DNA from: Megaustenia siamemsis
Taxonomy: Eukaryota; Mollusca; Gastropoda; Stylommatophora; Ariophantidae
Assembly (NCBI GenBank): GCA_032433765.1
Contig: JAVIAB010000047.1
Location: 16,744,177-16,808,176 of the forward strand
Direction of reading: 5' to 3'
Length of the DNA: 64,000 nt
The first letter of the stretch is position 1. Each line of letters starts with the position of its first letter. Below the pieces are notes generated by a model. That model did not search any database. It worked only from the letters and a program-made list of their open reading frames with translations, and was not told the DNA's origin. This document shows positions 50,464 to 62,439 of the stretch, one piece after another. The translations under genes and the position numbers were made by a program.

Positions 50464-50726
50464 GGGAGCCGCGATAGCTCAGTGGTTAGTGAACTGGACT
50501 ACAAAGGACAAGGGGTAGGGTTCGATCCAAACCGACGGCTTCCGGGTTCACCCAGCCTTAAATGGGTACCGGATTTTTTTCTGGGAAAGTAAAGCAGCAC
50601 GGGCGTAATACCGACCACATTACCCCAAAAATCATGTACTGAAGGTCTATAAAATATAGGGTCACTAACACCATATTTCCCTATACGCCACTTGGCGTTA
50701 CGGGGGTACTTTACTTTTTTTTTTTT
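50464..50726 (+). mobile_element. SINE-A, full-length copy with 16-bp target-site duplication
   Basis: Flanked by TAAGACGTAAACAAGA at 50448-50463 and 50727-50742. The head GGGAGCCGCGATAGCTCAGT carries the A box and GGTTCGATCC the B box, so pol III transcription from a tRNA-like promoter is expected. The 3' end is GGGGTACTTTAC followed by a T-run of about 13, not an A tail. This is the best copy for defining the family. Confidence 0.97.
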
Positions 50727-50742
50727 TAAGACGTAAACAAGA

Positions 50743-51605
50743 AGGAACGAAGTAACTATGCCTCTAATGTTGTGTGTAGGGAATACAGTGTTTAATGCTA
50801 ACATTATAATCGACACTTTGTTCAGCAATGCTGACAACAACGTCAAGGCGTCTTTTCTTACCAGAAGAAAATCTCTAGCCCACATTTTAATACTGGATAT
50901 TTGGATGAATCAAAAACAAGTCGATGGAGGTTTGAAATCGCGTTCACAATAAACCAGTATTGGTGGTCAATGCTCTATCGTGGCTTTCAGTGTAACGAAG
51001 GCTTTCACTAACATGCACTCTGGGGTTTCATACCAGAAACGTGTTGCTGTGATAAAACAAACCAAACATAATAATCTCTCGAACTTTAACCACGTGCCTG
51101 TCACGGTGATGCCCTATCGCGTTAATCACGCCCCTTGGTCCCTCTATAATCATTTACTACGTCCTCTCTTGGGATTCTATAACAGATAACGACACACAAC
51201 TTCTTAGAAACAAACATAACTCCCGGCATTATCTAGATTAACATACTGATAACTTACTACTCTCGCCACGCCCACTTCAGTGTTTGATTAAGATATATTC
51301 TGCAGAAAGCAGATATTCTTAGAAACAAACTGTCAGCATTATGTGGCTTGTAACAACTGTATCGATGGGCTGAAGTACGGGAAGATTATATCGCAATCAC
51401 AAGAAAATCAAGACCACGTCAGAGTACAAACCCTCATGTTTAAAAAAAAAACCCACTCGGTAGTGTCACAGTAGAAATCACAACTGAAGTAAGATGTCCT
51501 TAAAAAACTTAACGTATTCTCCGTATGCTACAGATGAGGCATTTCAATTCCGTGACTTCGGAATATTTATGCAGGTGATTTCTGGCAACACGATGAAGTC
51601 TTAAA
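50743..51605. other. Unassigned DNA
   Basis: No repeat or coding signal that I can support. Confidence 0.5.
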
Positions 51606-51607
51606 CA

Positions 51608-51842
51608 ACTAAAATGAAAAGAGAACAACTAAACACAATTCAAACAAGACAAAAGCGACTTTTGGGCCTTGTTAAAAGACACAACAGCCTACTAAAAGTA
51701 ATCTTGGAGGGGACAATACAGGGTAAAAGAGGCAGAGGCAGATCAAGACTAACATGGGTGAGTAACATCAAAAGATGGTCAAATCAGCCTATGACAACCT
51801 GCACCATCAAAGCGAGAGACAGAGCAGAATGGATGTTAGTTA
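51608..51842 (+). mobile_element. LINE-B 3' fragment
   Basis: The frame MKREQLNTIQTRQKRLLGLV and then GRGRSRLTWVSNIKRWSNQP matches LINE-B at 62.5 kb. It is cut off at GCAGAATGG, before the (GAT)n tail, and followed within 12 bp by a 48-bp tandem repeat. Confidence 0.9.
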
Positions 51843-51851
51843 CTTATGCTG

Positions 51852-52200
51852 CGATCTCCATGGTCAAACTACTGGCAGTTATCACGAAATCACCACTCTC
51901 CTCCTTCATTGGCAAACTACTGGCAGTTATCACGAAATCACCACTCTCCTCCTTCATTGGCAAACTACTGGCAGTTATCACGAAATCACCACTCTCCTCC
52001 TTGATTGTCAAACCACTGGAAGTTATCACGAAATCACCACTCTCCTCCTTGATTGTCAAACCACTGAAGTTATCACGAAATCACCACTCTCCTCCTTGAT
52101 TTGTCAAACCACTGGAAGTTATCACGAAATCACCACTTTCCTCCTTGATTGTCAACCACTGGAAGTTATCACGAAATCACCACTCTCCTTCTTCATTGTT
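51852..52200. repeat. 48-bp tandem repeat, about 7 copies
   Basis: The unit is TGGCAGTTATCACGAAATCA, CCACTCTCCTCCTTCATTGG and CAAACTAC, with later copies having GATTGTCAAACCAC. Frames on both strands stay open because 48 is a multiple of three. Confidence 0.94.
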
Positions 52201-52289
52201 CTTCCCTTGACTGTACCAAGAAAGCCCACGAGTTTCGAATGTTCCAAACAACGGACCTAACAGTGTCAATGATTGTCTCACCCTCAGGT

Positions 52290-53030
52290 GGATTTTCATA
52301 GATCAAGGAAGCACTCTGCTGGCATTATCTCTACTACCCCGTTTTCAATGCCCCCACGTGGGTAAATTGGTGAACAATGCCCTCAGTCTGCGCCATCCAT
52401 GATCTTCCTCTTATAAGCCTGCTGCCCTTTCTCCTGCCAATCTCACGGTGGATGTTGTACATCAGCACTGACTTGGAGATAGGCATGTCCTCGGGACATT
52501 TTTTTCTTCCTGCCATGGTGGAAAAATCATGTTGTTGCATTGCCCTGCAAGGTGTCACTTTAATGCATCCAAGTATGATGTGCATGGCCCCATTTGTATT
52601 CTTTCCAGTCTTTCAACCTGCATGTGGAGAGTTAGAATCATCAAAGCATACTCAATAACCGAAACCTCGTTGGTATTGGAGGACACGATGTTCTTCACAG
52701 TCTGCCACCGCCATTAACCCCACTGTTGAGAGGCCTTCTTTGCCATCATTATCATTTGATCTATGTGCTGAGTGAAAGCAAGACTTTGATCAAACTGTAT
52801 TCCCAAGTACTTTAATGTGAGGGTCCTCACAAATCATGTGAACCCACCCTCACTATTGGTGTCTGTTGCTGACAATACGGTTGCTCAGGGAGAACCATGC
52901 CACAGCCCCTTCGCCAGGTTTACGGTGCTCCTGCCTTACAACATCATTTTCTCAAGTAGGTAAGCTCAATCTGAAGTTCTCCAGCAACCTGCTCCCTATC
53001 TCTATCATGGCAGTACACCAAACACCAGCA
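52290..53030 (-). mobile_element. LINE-G fragment (RT thumb and connection region)
   Basis: Minus-strand pieces read LGIQFDQSLAFTQHIDQMI (with one altered residue, about 52740-52800), MHIILGCIKVTPCRAMQQHD (52526-52585) and GSRLIRGRSWMAQTE (about 52375-52425). These resemble the post-catalytic part of jockey/CR1-like LINE proteins (LG..FDR.L.F..H, then RII.G..K.TP..AM). Several stops and frame changes separate them. Confidence 0.65.
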
Positions 53031-53472
53031 GCGTAAGACATTATCCTCCCTAGACCTGCGGCTCACCTGTTATTCTCACAGCGTGTGTGAAACCCTGAGA
53101 AACACTAAGAGAGAACTCTACACAGCCATAAATCCAAAGATAGCATCAAACATTTAAAAAAAAGCAGAGATCAGAGCATCATTTTCCAACTCCACACATA
53201 CACAGCATAACAATCATCATCAGTAGTCTGCCCAGAAAAAAGAAATTACTCATTTAGTAGCAGTTAAGTCTCAATGTTTTTCATTGTCCAGCCATGTTAC
53301 CTGCCTTACAGTTGCTTGTCATATGATGCTTTAGCTGAGTTACTTATTTCTATCTTTCTAGGGAGATAAAATACACATACTTATTTTATAACAAGTCCAA
53401 AGTGATCAAAGATGTGTTAAATTAAATAAACTTATATGGTTACAAATAAAATATTATGCATCAGAACTCTCA
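53031..53472. other. Unassigned DNA
   Basis: No feature that I can support between the LINE-G remnant and the tail of LINE-A. Confidence 0.5.
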
Positions 53473-53475
53473 AAC

Positions 53476-56400
53476 TATCTATCTATCTATCTATCTATTG
53501 ACCTTTCGAGCCGTAACCGGCCCATAGGGCGTAGACCAAGATACACCTTCTCCTATATGAATTTTTTCTAGCAGTTTTCTTTTAAAGATATTTTATCAAA
53601 TCTCGCCATCTGTCTCTGTTCTGTGCAAGCATTCTATCTCATTGAGGGAGCCGATTCCTGCTGCTCTTGCCTCTCTCATCAATGTTCTTCTCAGTGTCTC
53701 CCTGGGTCTTCCTCTTTTTCTTTTACCTGTTGTTTCCCATATGAGGGCTTGCTTTGCTATTCGATTATTATCTCTTCTCATCACATGTCCAACGTATGAC
53801 CATCGTCTTTTCTTTATTACTGAAGATATTAGTGGTTGATTGGCGATTTCTCTAATTTCCTCGTTTGTTTTGAATTCGTTCCATTCTATACCAAGTATTT
53901 TCCTTAGACATTTATTTTCGAATGCGTTCAACTTTGTTTCTATATCTCTTGTTGTTTTCCAGCTTTCACACGCATACGTAAGGGTTGATAGTACATTTGA
54001 TTTGAATAGCCTAAGTTTTGTGTTTGTGCTAATGAGTTGATTTCCACAACTTTTCAAGGCTTCTGAAAGACATTGCTGCTTTAGCCAGTCTGATTCTAAT
54101 TTCTTTGCTCGTATCCCCTTCTCGATCAATGTGACTTCCAAGATAGATAAAGTGATCGATCTCTTCTACTGTTTGTTTTCCATGTATATTTTGTCACTTG
54201 TTGGAATTAAACTTTTCATGACTTTAGTCTTTTCATGATTGACCTCAAGCCCAATTTTGCTGGCTATTGATGATAGTTCATTGTGTTTTCCTGCATCGTT
54301 TTTATCTGACTGCTGATGAGACTATGTCATCAGCAAAGTCGAGGTCCTCCAAATGGTCTCCTTGTATCCATTCGATGCCTTTATTACCAGTGCAGCATTT
54401 CTTCATTATGAAGTCCATAACAATTCCAAATAACAAGGGCGATAAATACATCCTTGTTTAACCCCAGTTTCTATTGGGAAACATTCGCTCAGTCCTTCCT
54501 CTGTTCGAACTGCACATGTGTAACCATCATACATGTCTTTGATAATATTTATGATTTTTGATGGTAAGCCATATTGCTTCAGAATTTTCCACAAAGAATC
54601 TCTATGAATACTATCAAATGCTTTTTTGAAGTCCATGAAGTTAAGTACAAAAGGTTTTTGCTTTTCAATGTGTTCCTCCAATATAAGTCGTAGAGTGAAA
54701 ATGTGGTCAAGACAGCTTTCCTTTTCTAAACCCAGCCTGTTCTTCACGCATCACTGTATCTATTGAATCCTTTATTCTATTTAGGATGATTTTACAGAAT
54801 AACTTTGAGGCAACTGACAAAAGTGTCACGCCTCTCCAGTTGTTACAATCTCTAAGATTGCCCTTTTTTGGGATCTTAACAATGATTCCTTTTTTCCATT
54901 TATGAGGCGTCTTCTCTGTTTTCCAAATGATGTTGAACATTTTTTGGAGATGTATTAAATTATGGCTATCAATTGCCTTGAGGATCTCAGCTGTTAACTT
55001 ATCCTCTCCAGCAGCCTTGTTATTGGTCATTAGCTTTAAGGTGGTTTCTATTTCACTCAAGGTGAAGTCATCTAAATTTACATCTAATTCTGCTGCTGGT
55101 GTTTCAGCTTCAAAATCTATTAAACTGTGAGGTAGTGGACGTTAAGAATTTCTTTGAAGTGTTCCGCCCAACGAGCTTTATGTCTGCGCTTGTTGTTAGC
55201 ATTAATCCAGATTTGTCTAGAATTGGTGTTCCACTGGATGTATAGGTGTTTGTCAGCATCTTTTTGTACAGTATAAAGAGTTCTGCTGTCTCCTGTAATT
55301 GCAGCTGTCTCTGCTTTCTCTGCCAAGTTGTCTATATAAGCTCTTGTATCTCTTCTTGCCGAACTTTTCACTTCGTTGTCTAATTCTTTGTATGTTGCTT
55401 TTGCCAGAACCTTTCCAAGATCTGTCTTTACATTAGTCATGGCTCTCTTTGCTTCTCTTCTTTCTTTGATGTATTTCCATGTGGTGTCTGAGATCCAAGC
55501 TCGTTTTTCCATTTTCTTCAGTCCAGCACTTGCTTCTGCTGCTGTCATTAGTATTTTGCTCTGTGAGTCCCACATTTCATTGATATCTAAGTCTATTTCA
55601 CCAAGTGCTGAATAACAATTACTTAGCTCTGTTAAACTTTTCCTTTATGGCTTCATCTTTCAGTTTATGACTATCATTTTATGTGTAATTGACCTCTTCT
55701 GTTGGTTCTAAATTTTAATCTTATTTTCCCAATGCACAGGTTGTGGTCACTATTAACATCAGCACCTCTGTATGCTCTTACATCTATTAATGATGATCTG
55801 AATTGTTGTTTAATACATAGGTGGTCAATTTGATTTGATGTTCTATCATCAGGAGATATCCATGTTGTTTTGTGGATATTTTTGTGTGGAAATAATGTCC
55901 CACCTTATGACTAAATCTTCTATTAAACATAATTCTATTAATCTTTCTCCATTCTGACTTGTTGTATTACAGCCTTCTCTCCCCATCACATGTTCCACTC
56001 CTGCGTTATCTTGTCCTACTTTGGCGTTGAAGTCTCCCATTACAATTAAAGATCGTGTTTTGGTATTTTGTTTATAAGTTGTTGCAGTTGGTTATAAAAA
56101 TCATCCTTAACTTCATCATCAGCTTCGTTAGTAGGCGCATAACATTGAATAATTGAAAGTCTTCCATGTTTTGTTTTGTATCGTGTTCGTATCAGACGGC
56201 TATTTACTGGTTCCCATTCTAATAAACTTCTTGCAGCTTTGTCTGTCATCATTATGCCTACTCCTTCACGGTGTTTTCCATCTTCCCTTCCAGAAAAAAA
56301 CTACTATTTTATTATCAATAGATCTCCAAACCTGTTCCAGGCCAGCGCATTTCGCTTAATCCTAAAATATCTAGATCGTATCTGTCCATCTCGCTCGCGA

Positions 56401-56600
56401 CCTGTGCATGTTTCGTCGGAGCGGCCATTGTTCGCACATTCCAGAATCCTATTTTTGTTGTTGTTTTAGGGCCGAAAAAACTATCACTACTATCTACTGC
56501 TAATTTACACATTCTGTATCAGGTCTACGTTTCATTAACAACATCGTTTTTACGATAGCGGCTTGTTAAACCTCTGATCAACGGTTCTATACCAAGCGGA
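53476..56600 (-). mobile_element. LINE-A, near full-length APE-EN/RT retrotransposon, decayed
   Basis: The element is about 3.1 kb and encodes one polyprotein now split by frame changes. Endonuclease (56512 down to about 55730): IGFWNVRTM, LGLSEMRW, GDFNAKVGQ and NSDHN. A linker at 55120-55575 follows. Reverse transcriptase: KAAGEDKLTAEILKA, EEQAGFRKGK, NFMDFKKAFDSIHRDSLWKI, TGVKQGC and LDFADD (about 54330), the catalytic pair. The C-terminal part at 53596-54141 has GHVMRRDNNR and [16 protein letters not shown]. The 3' end is CGGCTCGAAAGGTCAATAG plus ATAG repeats. A 3-kb single-ORF design with simple-repeat tail resembles RTE-like elements, but I do not fix the clade. The 5' boundary is approximate. 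Confidence 0.92.
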
Positions 56601-57299
56601 GAAAAATAATTCCTCCATTTTGGAAACAACCGGAAAACTTAAACTACTCAAGCTACTCAAGCTTACCTCAAACTACTAAAGTATTATTTATTCATAAATA
56701 TTAACTTTAACTAAATGTTGCGTTTCTTGTGTGGTGTCACAAATTGGAACCACTTCCATAAAATATTAACTTTAAGAATGAGTGGAATGTATTAGGTTCA
56801 TACTTCTTCAACTATAAATAAAGAAATATTTCTAAGATTAGAACTATAATGCTACTTTGAGATGAAAACAAACAGCTGTGGCCTCAGTAAGTATAACTTG
56901 TAAGAAACTCTTCATGTCTTGGTCCCATTGCCTTCTGGGCAGAACTTTCTCCGCTTTCCAGGAATCAAAATAGTTCATTATTGTGCTTTCTATGGCATTA
57001 AGGACCTTTAATATAGGCCAAATGTATACATTTTCTTTTCTAAATAATTTTTCACACCCAGTTTTTTGTTTATCTTGTTATACTTTTGTTTATCCAGGGT
57101 AATTGAGAGATGCTGTAGCATTGAAAATATTCACCTAAAATGATTAACTGACATGTAAGTATATTGCAACCAAAAGGACACCCTTAGACTGCTAGCTCTA
57201 AGGTCACCCTAGGTAGAACTGTTGAGAATCACCTTTTTCTTAATGTTCAGAACTTGATGATGTTAGAAGCCTGCTCAATTATATATGTGTTGCAATCCA
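56601..57299. other. Unassigned DNA
   Basis: No supported feature. A short internal repetition, CTCAAGCTACTCAAGCTTAC, at about 56647-56670 is the only structure seen. Confidence 0.5.
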
Positions 57300-57655
57300 T
57301 TTTTGACAATAGAAACAGAAAAAAGTCATTAAATGTTATGTAGAGCCAGTCTTAAAATATGGATGTGAATCATGGACAATCGGATAACAGACAGGATAAT
57401 CACTGGAGGCGGTAGCAATGTGGTTTTACAGAAGAATGTTGAGATATCATGAACAGCTAAGAAGAGTAATGAAAACGTTTAAAGCAAAAAGTGAACTAAT
57501 TTCCAATATTAGGAAGAAACAAACATAAAAGATACCAGACAGCTTAAGAGAATGGATTGGCAGAAGGTCAACAACAGAAATGATAAATAACTGAGGAGAT
57601 CGAGAGTTGTGGAGAGACATAATCACCTACACCAGCAGGCATGTACTTGATGACA
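57300..57655 (+). mobile_element. LINE-D 3' fragment
   Basis: It mirrors 36400-36830. TTGACAATAGAAACAGAAAA, then GTCTTAAAATATGGATGTGA, and the block encoding [12 protein letters not shown] (57535-57575) lead to CAGCAGGCATGTACTTGATG. Frame changes are present. Confidence 0.83.
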
Positions 57656-58149
57656 TACGCCTATGTGTGCGTGTGTGTACAGAATAACAACAACCCACAA
57701 ACACTTTCGGACACCTCTATATGATAACGAATAGAAGAACAAGTCAATCTCAAAAGTGAAATGTATCAACAACCAAAAATTCATCATCAGCAAACATGGA
57801 CAGAATGGTATGCAACAATATCACAGCAGCAAGCCAAAGCACTGTAACAACAATCGAAGTGTCAACAGTGTTGAACTAGCAATCTTTAATCAAGGAAAGA
57901 AAAAACTCTAGCAAGCGCAATGCAAAACAAAACAAAGAAATGGGTATGACCCTGATGTTTAAAATTAGCACAGGTGCGAGAATGCAGCATACAGACGTCC
58001 TGAGTGATCAAACAGGAGAGTAATAATGCCAGAATAGAAGTCATCACTGACGGTGGTTACAACAGCTTTGGTATTGTATGAATGCATCGTTCACATTTGG
58101 TGGTGACTATAATTGTAATGTTGGCATATCATTCTGTCACATGTGATCG

Positions 58150-58480
58150 GTGTTGCTCATAGAAAAAAAAAAGAAAAGAAAGAAAGAAAGAAAGAGATAG
58201 ATCCCCGTTACGCTGTGGTAATGTATATGGTGTTAGTGACAATTTAAAATAAAAATAAAAAATGTGGAGGTAATGTGGTCGGTATTACACTAGTACCGTC
58301 TTTCCTTTTCATTAATAAAATTAAGCCTTTAACGGCATTATTTCAAACTGGATCTGTCGGGGGGGGGGGGGGGCACACATAGGACAGGAGAATAAAGGCC
58401 GACTTGTCCTTAGCAGTCGCCACGAGATGTTCGGGTCTGAGTTTTATTTTCACCCCCCCCCCCCCCCCCCCCGAAAAAAA
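58150..58480. repeat. SINE-A remnant and homopolymer tracts
   Basis: 58196-58320 matches the SINE-A 3' part in minus orientation (ATATGGTGTTAGTGAC, GTAATGTGGTCGGTATTAC). A GAAA run precedes it. A G-run of about 16 at 58359 and a C-run of about 20 at 58453 flank a 75-bp stretch, a possible source of assembly error. Confidence 0.75.
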
Positions 58481-60179
58481 CTTGTTGGCTCTACCAGAAT
58501 TCGAACTCGCGTTCACCTCGTTTTAAAGCGCGACGACGATTTATCGATCTATGTAATTCTCTACGAAAGGGACGACGGTAGTAATGTTACTCCGCCACAG
58601 TGGGCGGTTGTGCGCAAGGATTTCCTATGAAATATTAAATCAATATTAAAGCTTCTTAGAGAACCTGTAGAAACTTTGAAACCTCTTCTCCGACCGTCTG
58701 CCAATCGTTTGTCTTTCTGCGTTTGCTGTACAACAGCTATTTCGTGATATGTTCGCACGAATCCGTACTGACTATCTTATATGGGCCTTTATCCGCAGTG
58801 TGAAGATGATTGAAATTCTTGTTTATATGAGGGCTTTATGTCCGTATTTTAATCTGTTACTTTCTTTGTAACAATAAATATAAATAAACGATAGTGTGAA
58901 ATCTTTGGTACACACTAATGCTACCATAACAAATAAATGCTACGTAAACCTTTGCTCACGCAGTGAGGTCTGCAAGACAGTGTGTCGCAGGAGGAAAAAT
59001 ATACATTTGCAGAGTCCCTGCACGCTAATCGTTGCTATTTTAATCTTGTTATTGCTCCATTTCGCCTGGTGAATTTCAGAGATACGAACAATAAGCAAGC
59101 AACACGTATAGGAAACAAAAACATCACAAAAAAAAAGAAAAAAAAACGTTAGAATGATCCCGTTTCAGTATTACATTATCTTCGTCAGATGAAGTTTCTA
59201 CTAAACTACCTATCATTGGAGACGTCAATGAAAGGCCAATAAAGCACCTTTTACATGCCCTATTCTCAAAGCATTCTTTACAACGGTATAGGAAACTGCG
59301 CCAGCCAGGCTATAACGGTCCCTAACACCGACATAATGGAATGTTAGCGATAAAGTCAATCCTTAAACAAGCCTTTATTATTTGTGGTGTAAGAACAGGA
59401 TTCAAAGAGAAAATAACAACAGTATTGGCACAAGAAATCTCAATAACACCAGGATAACCTAGAAAGGTTATCAGGGCATTAGATAAACTATTAAGATTTC
59501 CACAAAAGGTCGGGTGAAAGTGTCGTGGAAGAGATGTCGCACCAGACATTCCAGACAATGCTTGCTTATCTCAACAGCATGAATAGTCCTGCGATAAGGA
59601 CCTGAGCAGGTTTGCCTGGAAATAAGGTAGGGGTGAAAGAAGTTTTAAGCAGTGCCAACTGAAACAACTAAACAGGAAAGGGGCGTTACAGAATTACTAA
59701 ATACAAGTAAAAACACTTCACAATTAGTGTGTCTAACGCAGGCAACCAAGTGTGACTTAACATTGAACTCAAATTTGTGCTCCTTCTCCATTGGACTCAG
59801 AACGCCAGACAGCGAAAGACGACTGAAAGCAATCCGCGACTTTTATCGAACTGATTGCGCTAGCAGAACGGATAAAGATACTATCCACCCGCCAAGTGTA
59901 GACACGGAAATAAAACTAACCTGTTTGGCCAATACCTTAGTAGGAATCGAAGAGGAAAAACAAGACCAACACCCACAAAGGAAGAATAAAGAGTTTGACC
60001 TGCAAGCGCAATAGCACAACTTTTTACAAATCAGGACAACCCAATTACACACATTTAATATGGGCGGATGATGAAGAATAGTACTCGTAGGCAACAGACA
60101 AGATGAAATATTTCTCCAACTGAGGTGTTTATTTTCTCTTCTTATCGTTCACTCTCTGTTCTCTGTACTTAATGATGAT
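58481..60179. other. Unassigned DNA, one 120-codon frame of unknown status
   Basis: A plus-strand frame at 59652-60014 encodes 120 residues, moderately polar, with no domain I recognise (RLKAIRDFYRTDCASRTDKD near its centre). There is no clear splice or promoter context. It may be chance or an unrecognised retroelement remnant. Confidence 0.35.
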
Positions 60180-60219
60180 GATGGAGACTAGTAAACTATT
60201 TTTTTTTAAAAAGTCTTCT

Positions 60220-60615
60220 TTGTGCTCACCGTAAAGAGGGCAGGGCGTGTATGTGTTGTGTGTTTACAGCATAGCCGTGATATCTGCGCCTCTCGGCCCG
60301 ACACATCCGTCTTCGGCATGGATGAGTATATTTTGCTTATTAATTGTTGCCTGGACAGCGGCCATTACTGGCCTACTCTTTTAACTGTCAAGGGTTCTTT
60401 AACGCGAGCGCACACGGGACCTCCTGTTTTTTCGCATTCTTCCGAGAGGGCTGGACATCAGATGACACTACCCAGAGACTAGGGGACGGTAAAGCCACGA
60501 AGAAGCCATTGATTCGATTTTTGAAAAAAATGTCCGTCGCCTGTGGTGGGGATCGAACTCAGGACCCTCTTGTCCTGAGGCCGACGCCTTACCTCTAGAC
60601 CAGGTCCCATAAGTG
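60220..60615 (-). mobile_element. SINE-C, most complete copy
   Basis: On the minus strand the head has GGTCTAGAGGTAAGGCGTCG (A-box-like) and GAGTTCGATCCCC (B box). The body has AGTCTCTGGGTAGTGTCATC, GTTAAAGAACCCTTGACAG and GGCCGCTGTCC. Near the 3' end (about 60260-60320) the block TGTTTACAGCATAGCCGTGA and CGCCTCTCGGCCCGAC resembles LINE-E's 3' region. Confidence 0.88.
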
Positions 60616-62435
60616 TTTATGTTATGTCAAGTGTTTCAATGATCAATATCACTATCGCCCTCTTACAATCCTGTCCATTTTCCCATCAAGTGTGCCTCCT
60701 TCCGCCACTATCTAATTATTCCTTTTATTATCAAGCAATAGCCCACAAACTAGTGACACGGTGAACTGAGGCCATACATACAGAGTGACCTTTCATAGCG
60801 TTCACAACTTGGTTGAAACTATTTGGCGTAACCGACTTAACTTTCGGCCTATCTCAGCATGTATTTCTCATTAAAAGTTAGTGACTATGCTCCAAAACTT
60901 TCCACACCAGGGCCTTTAATATAGAATCCTGAGTAACACACTCCCTCCCCAATAATAACCCGTCAAGGAACGTACTTGCGTAACATAGCAAATCTTGTGC
61001 ACGACACAGCTAATCGAGATAACCTATCCTCTGGCTACACTGGAGCTAAACGTCAAAGTGCACACACACCCCAAAGATGTGTTGCCCCAATCACACTCAG
61101 GTATCAATATATTGTCTCAAGCCATGAAAAACAGAACCGCTTAATCATGAATGTTCTCAAAAGTATTCGCCAGCAAATTATTTACATGATCCTTTACGTT
61201 TTCCGCAAAACTGAGGGCTGTTTCGTGCACTGCCGACGATTATGCTCTTATCCTCTATGTACTATTTTATTTCATTCGTGGAATCATGTTTCATTTCATT
61301 ACAGTCGGGCTCTCCCCTTCACCCACCATACCCGCCCCAGCATTTCTCGAAGCACATGCAGACTGATTGTTTTTGTAAGATGTTAATTGTAGATACAAAT
61401 GCTTTTCCATTACGCACTTCGGATCGACCAGACCCTTTTCCACCTTTAGACGCACCATTCTTTCAATAATACGTTATTGTCCCACCCATCCTCCTCCGTT
61501 TCTTCTCCTTAAGAAATGATGAACCAACTTGTCAGATGCTTTCAGAGTCAGGTTATACTCAGTGCCAGAGCTGCCGGTGAACTTATCGTCACATCTATGT
61601 AACGGTGTTTATTTGTCATTTCTTCTTGCCCCTTAGCCAGCATAGAATACAAAAACAAATGGCTGCATTCCACAACTCCCTTCATTACTCGAATTTTTTT
61701 TTTTTTTGGAGGGGGGAGAGGAGAGAGAGAGAGAGAGAGATGGCGCGCGATTTTTTTCAACTCGTACTATGTGTACTATGAAGATGCCGCCGTATATGAA
61801 CTGTTTTGAAATAGAACAAAATACATATATAATACATGATTGACTTGTGTAGTTATTATTTGACTAAAGTAGCTGGCCAAAAACACCACACATTGAAGAG
61901 CAGGAGCAACCTTATTTGAATTAAGAAGGGGCTGTTGTAGCTCATCACTGAACATAGAACGAACCCATATGTACTCCATATAGCCCTCGAAAAAAATCTT
62001 GGCCCACGTGAACTCACTCCGTAGCACGAATTGGATCCACCCAGAGGGGGGTGTTTTCACCTTCTGTGCGAGATCAACAGGGTTCATGTTATAACATGAT
62101 CTACTTTCAGATTCAATAGCAGACAAAAAACTCTCTACCTTCGCGGCATGAATTCAATGTCCTAATAAGCCGACGCGAGCCAGCTCTGACGGCCTCGCCC
62201 GTGACTGATCAGACCTGACACCATTATAACCAGCTAGATGATATACTATAAATTGAAGTTTTGAGCTTTAAAATCTCATTAGTACAGCATCTGCACACAT
62301 TTGCTCCGACTTGTCTCCACCATTGTAGCGGCTGAGGAGCCTGTGTGACATGTACCCTTTAGAGCTTACACTACGTGTAATCAGATACAATGAGCTACAC
62401 GCCTAAATTATTCTTACTATAAAAACGTAAACAGA
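60616..62435. other. Unassigned DNA
   Basis: No recognised gene. Open frames at 60976-61386 (plus) and 61776-62126 (minus) show no domain. A T-run and (GA)n tract lie at 61687-61740. Confidence 0.45.
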
Positions 62436-62439
62436 TTCA

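Noticed and set aside
50464..50545. tRNA gene with good A and B boxes
   Set aside because: It does not fold as an obvious cloverleaf with a matching acceptor stem, continues into a SINE body and has a 16-bp target duplication; other copies are dispersed. The same applies to 17222, 20944, 22200, 38872 and 60560.
59652..60014. 120-codon plus-strand frame as a host gene
   Set aside because: No recognisable domain, no splice or promoter context and a repeat-rich setting; listed only as unknown.
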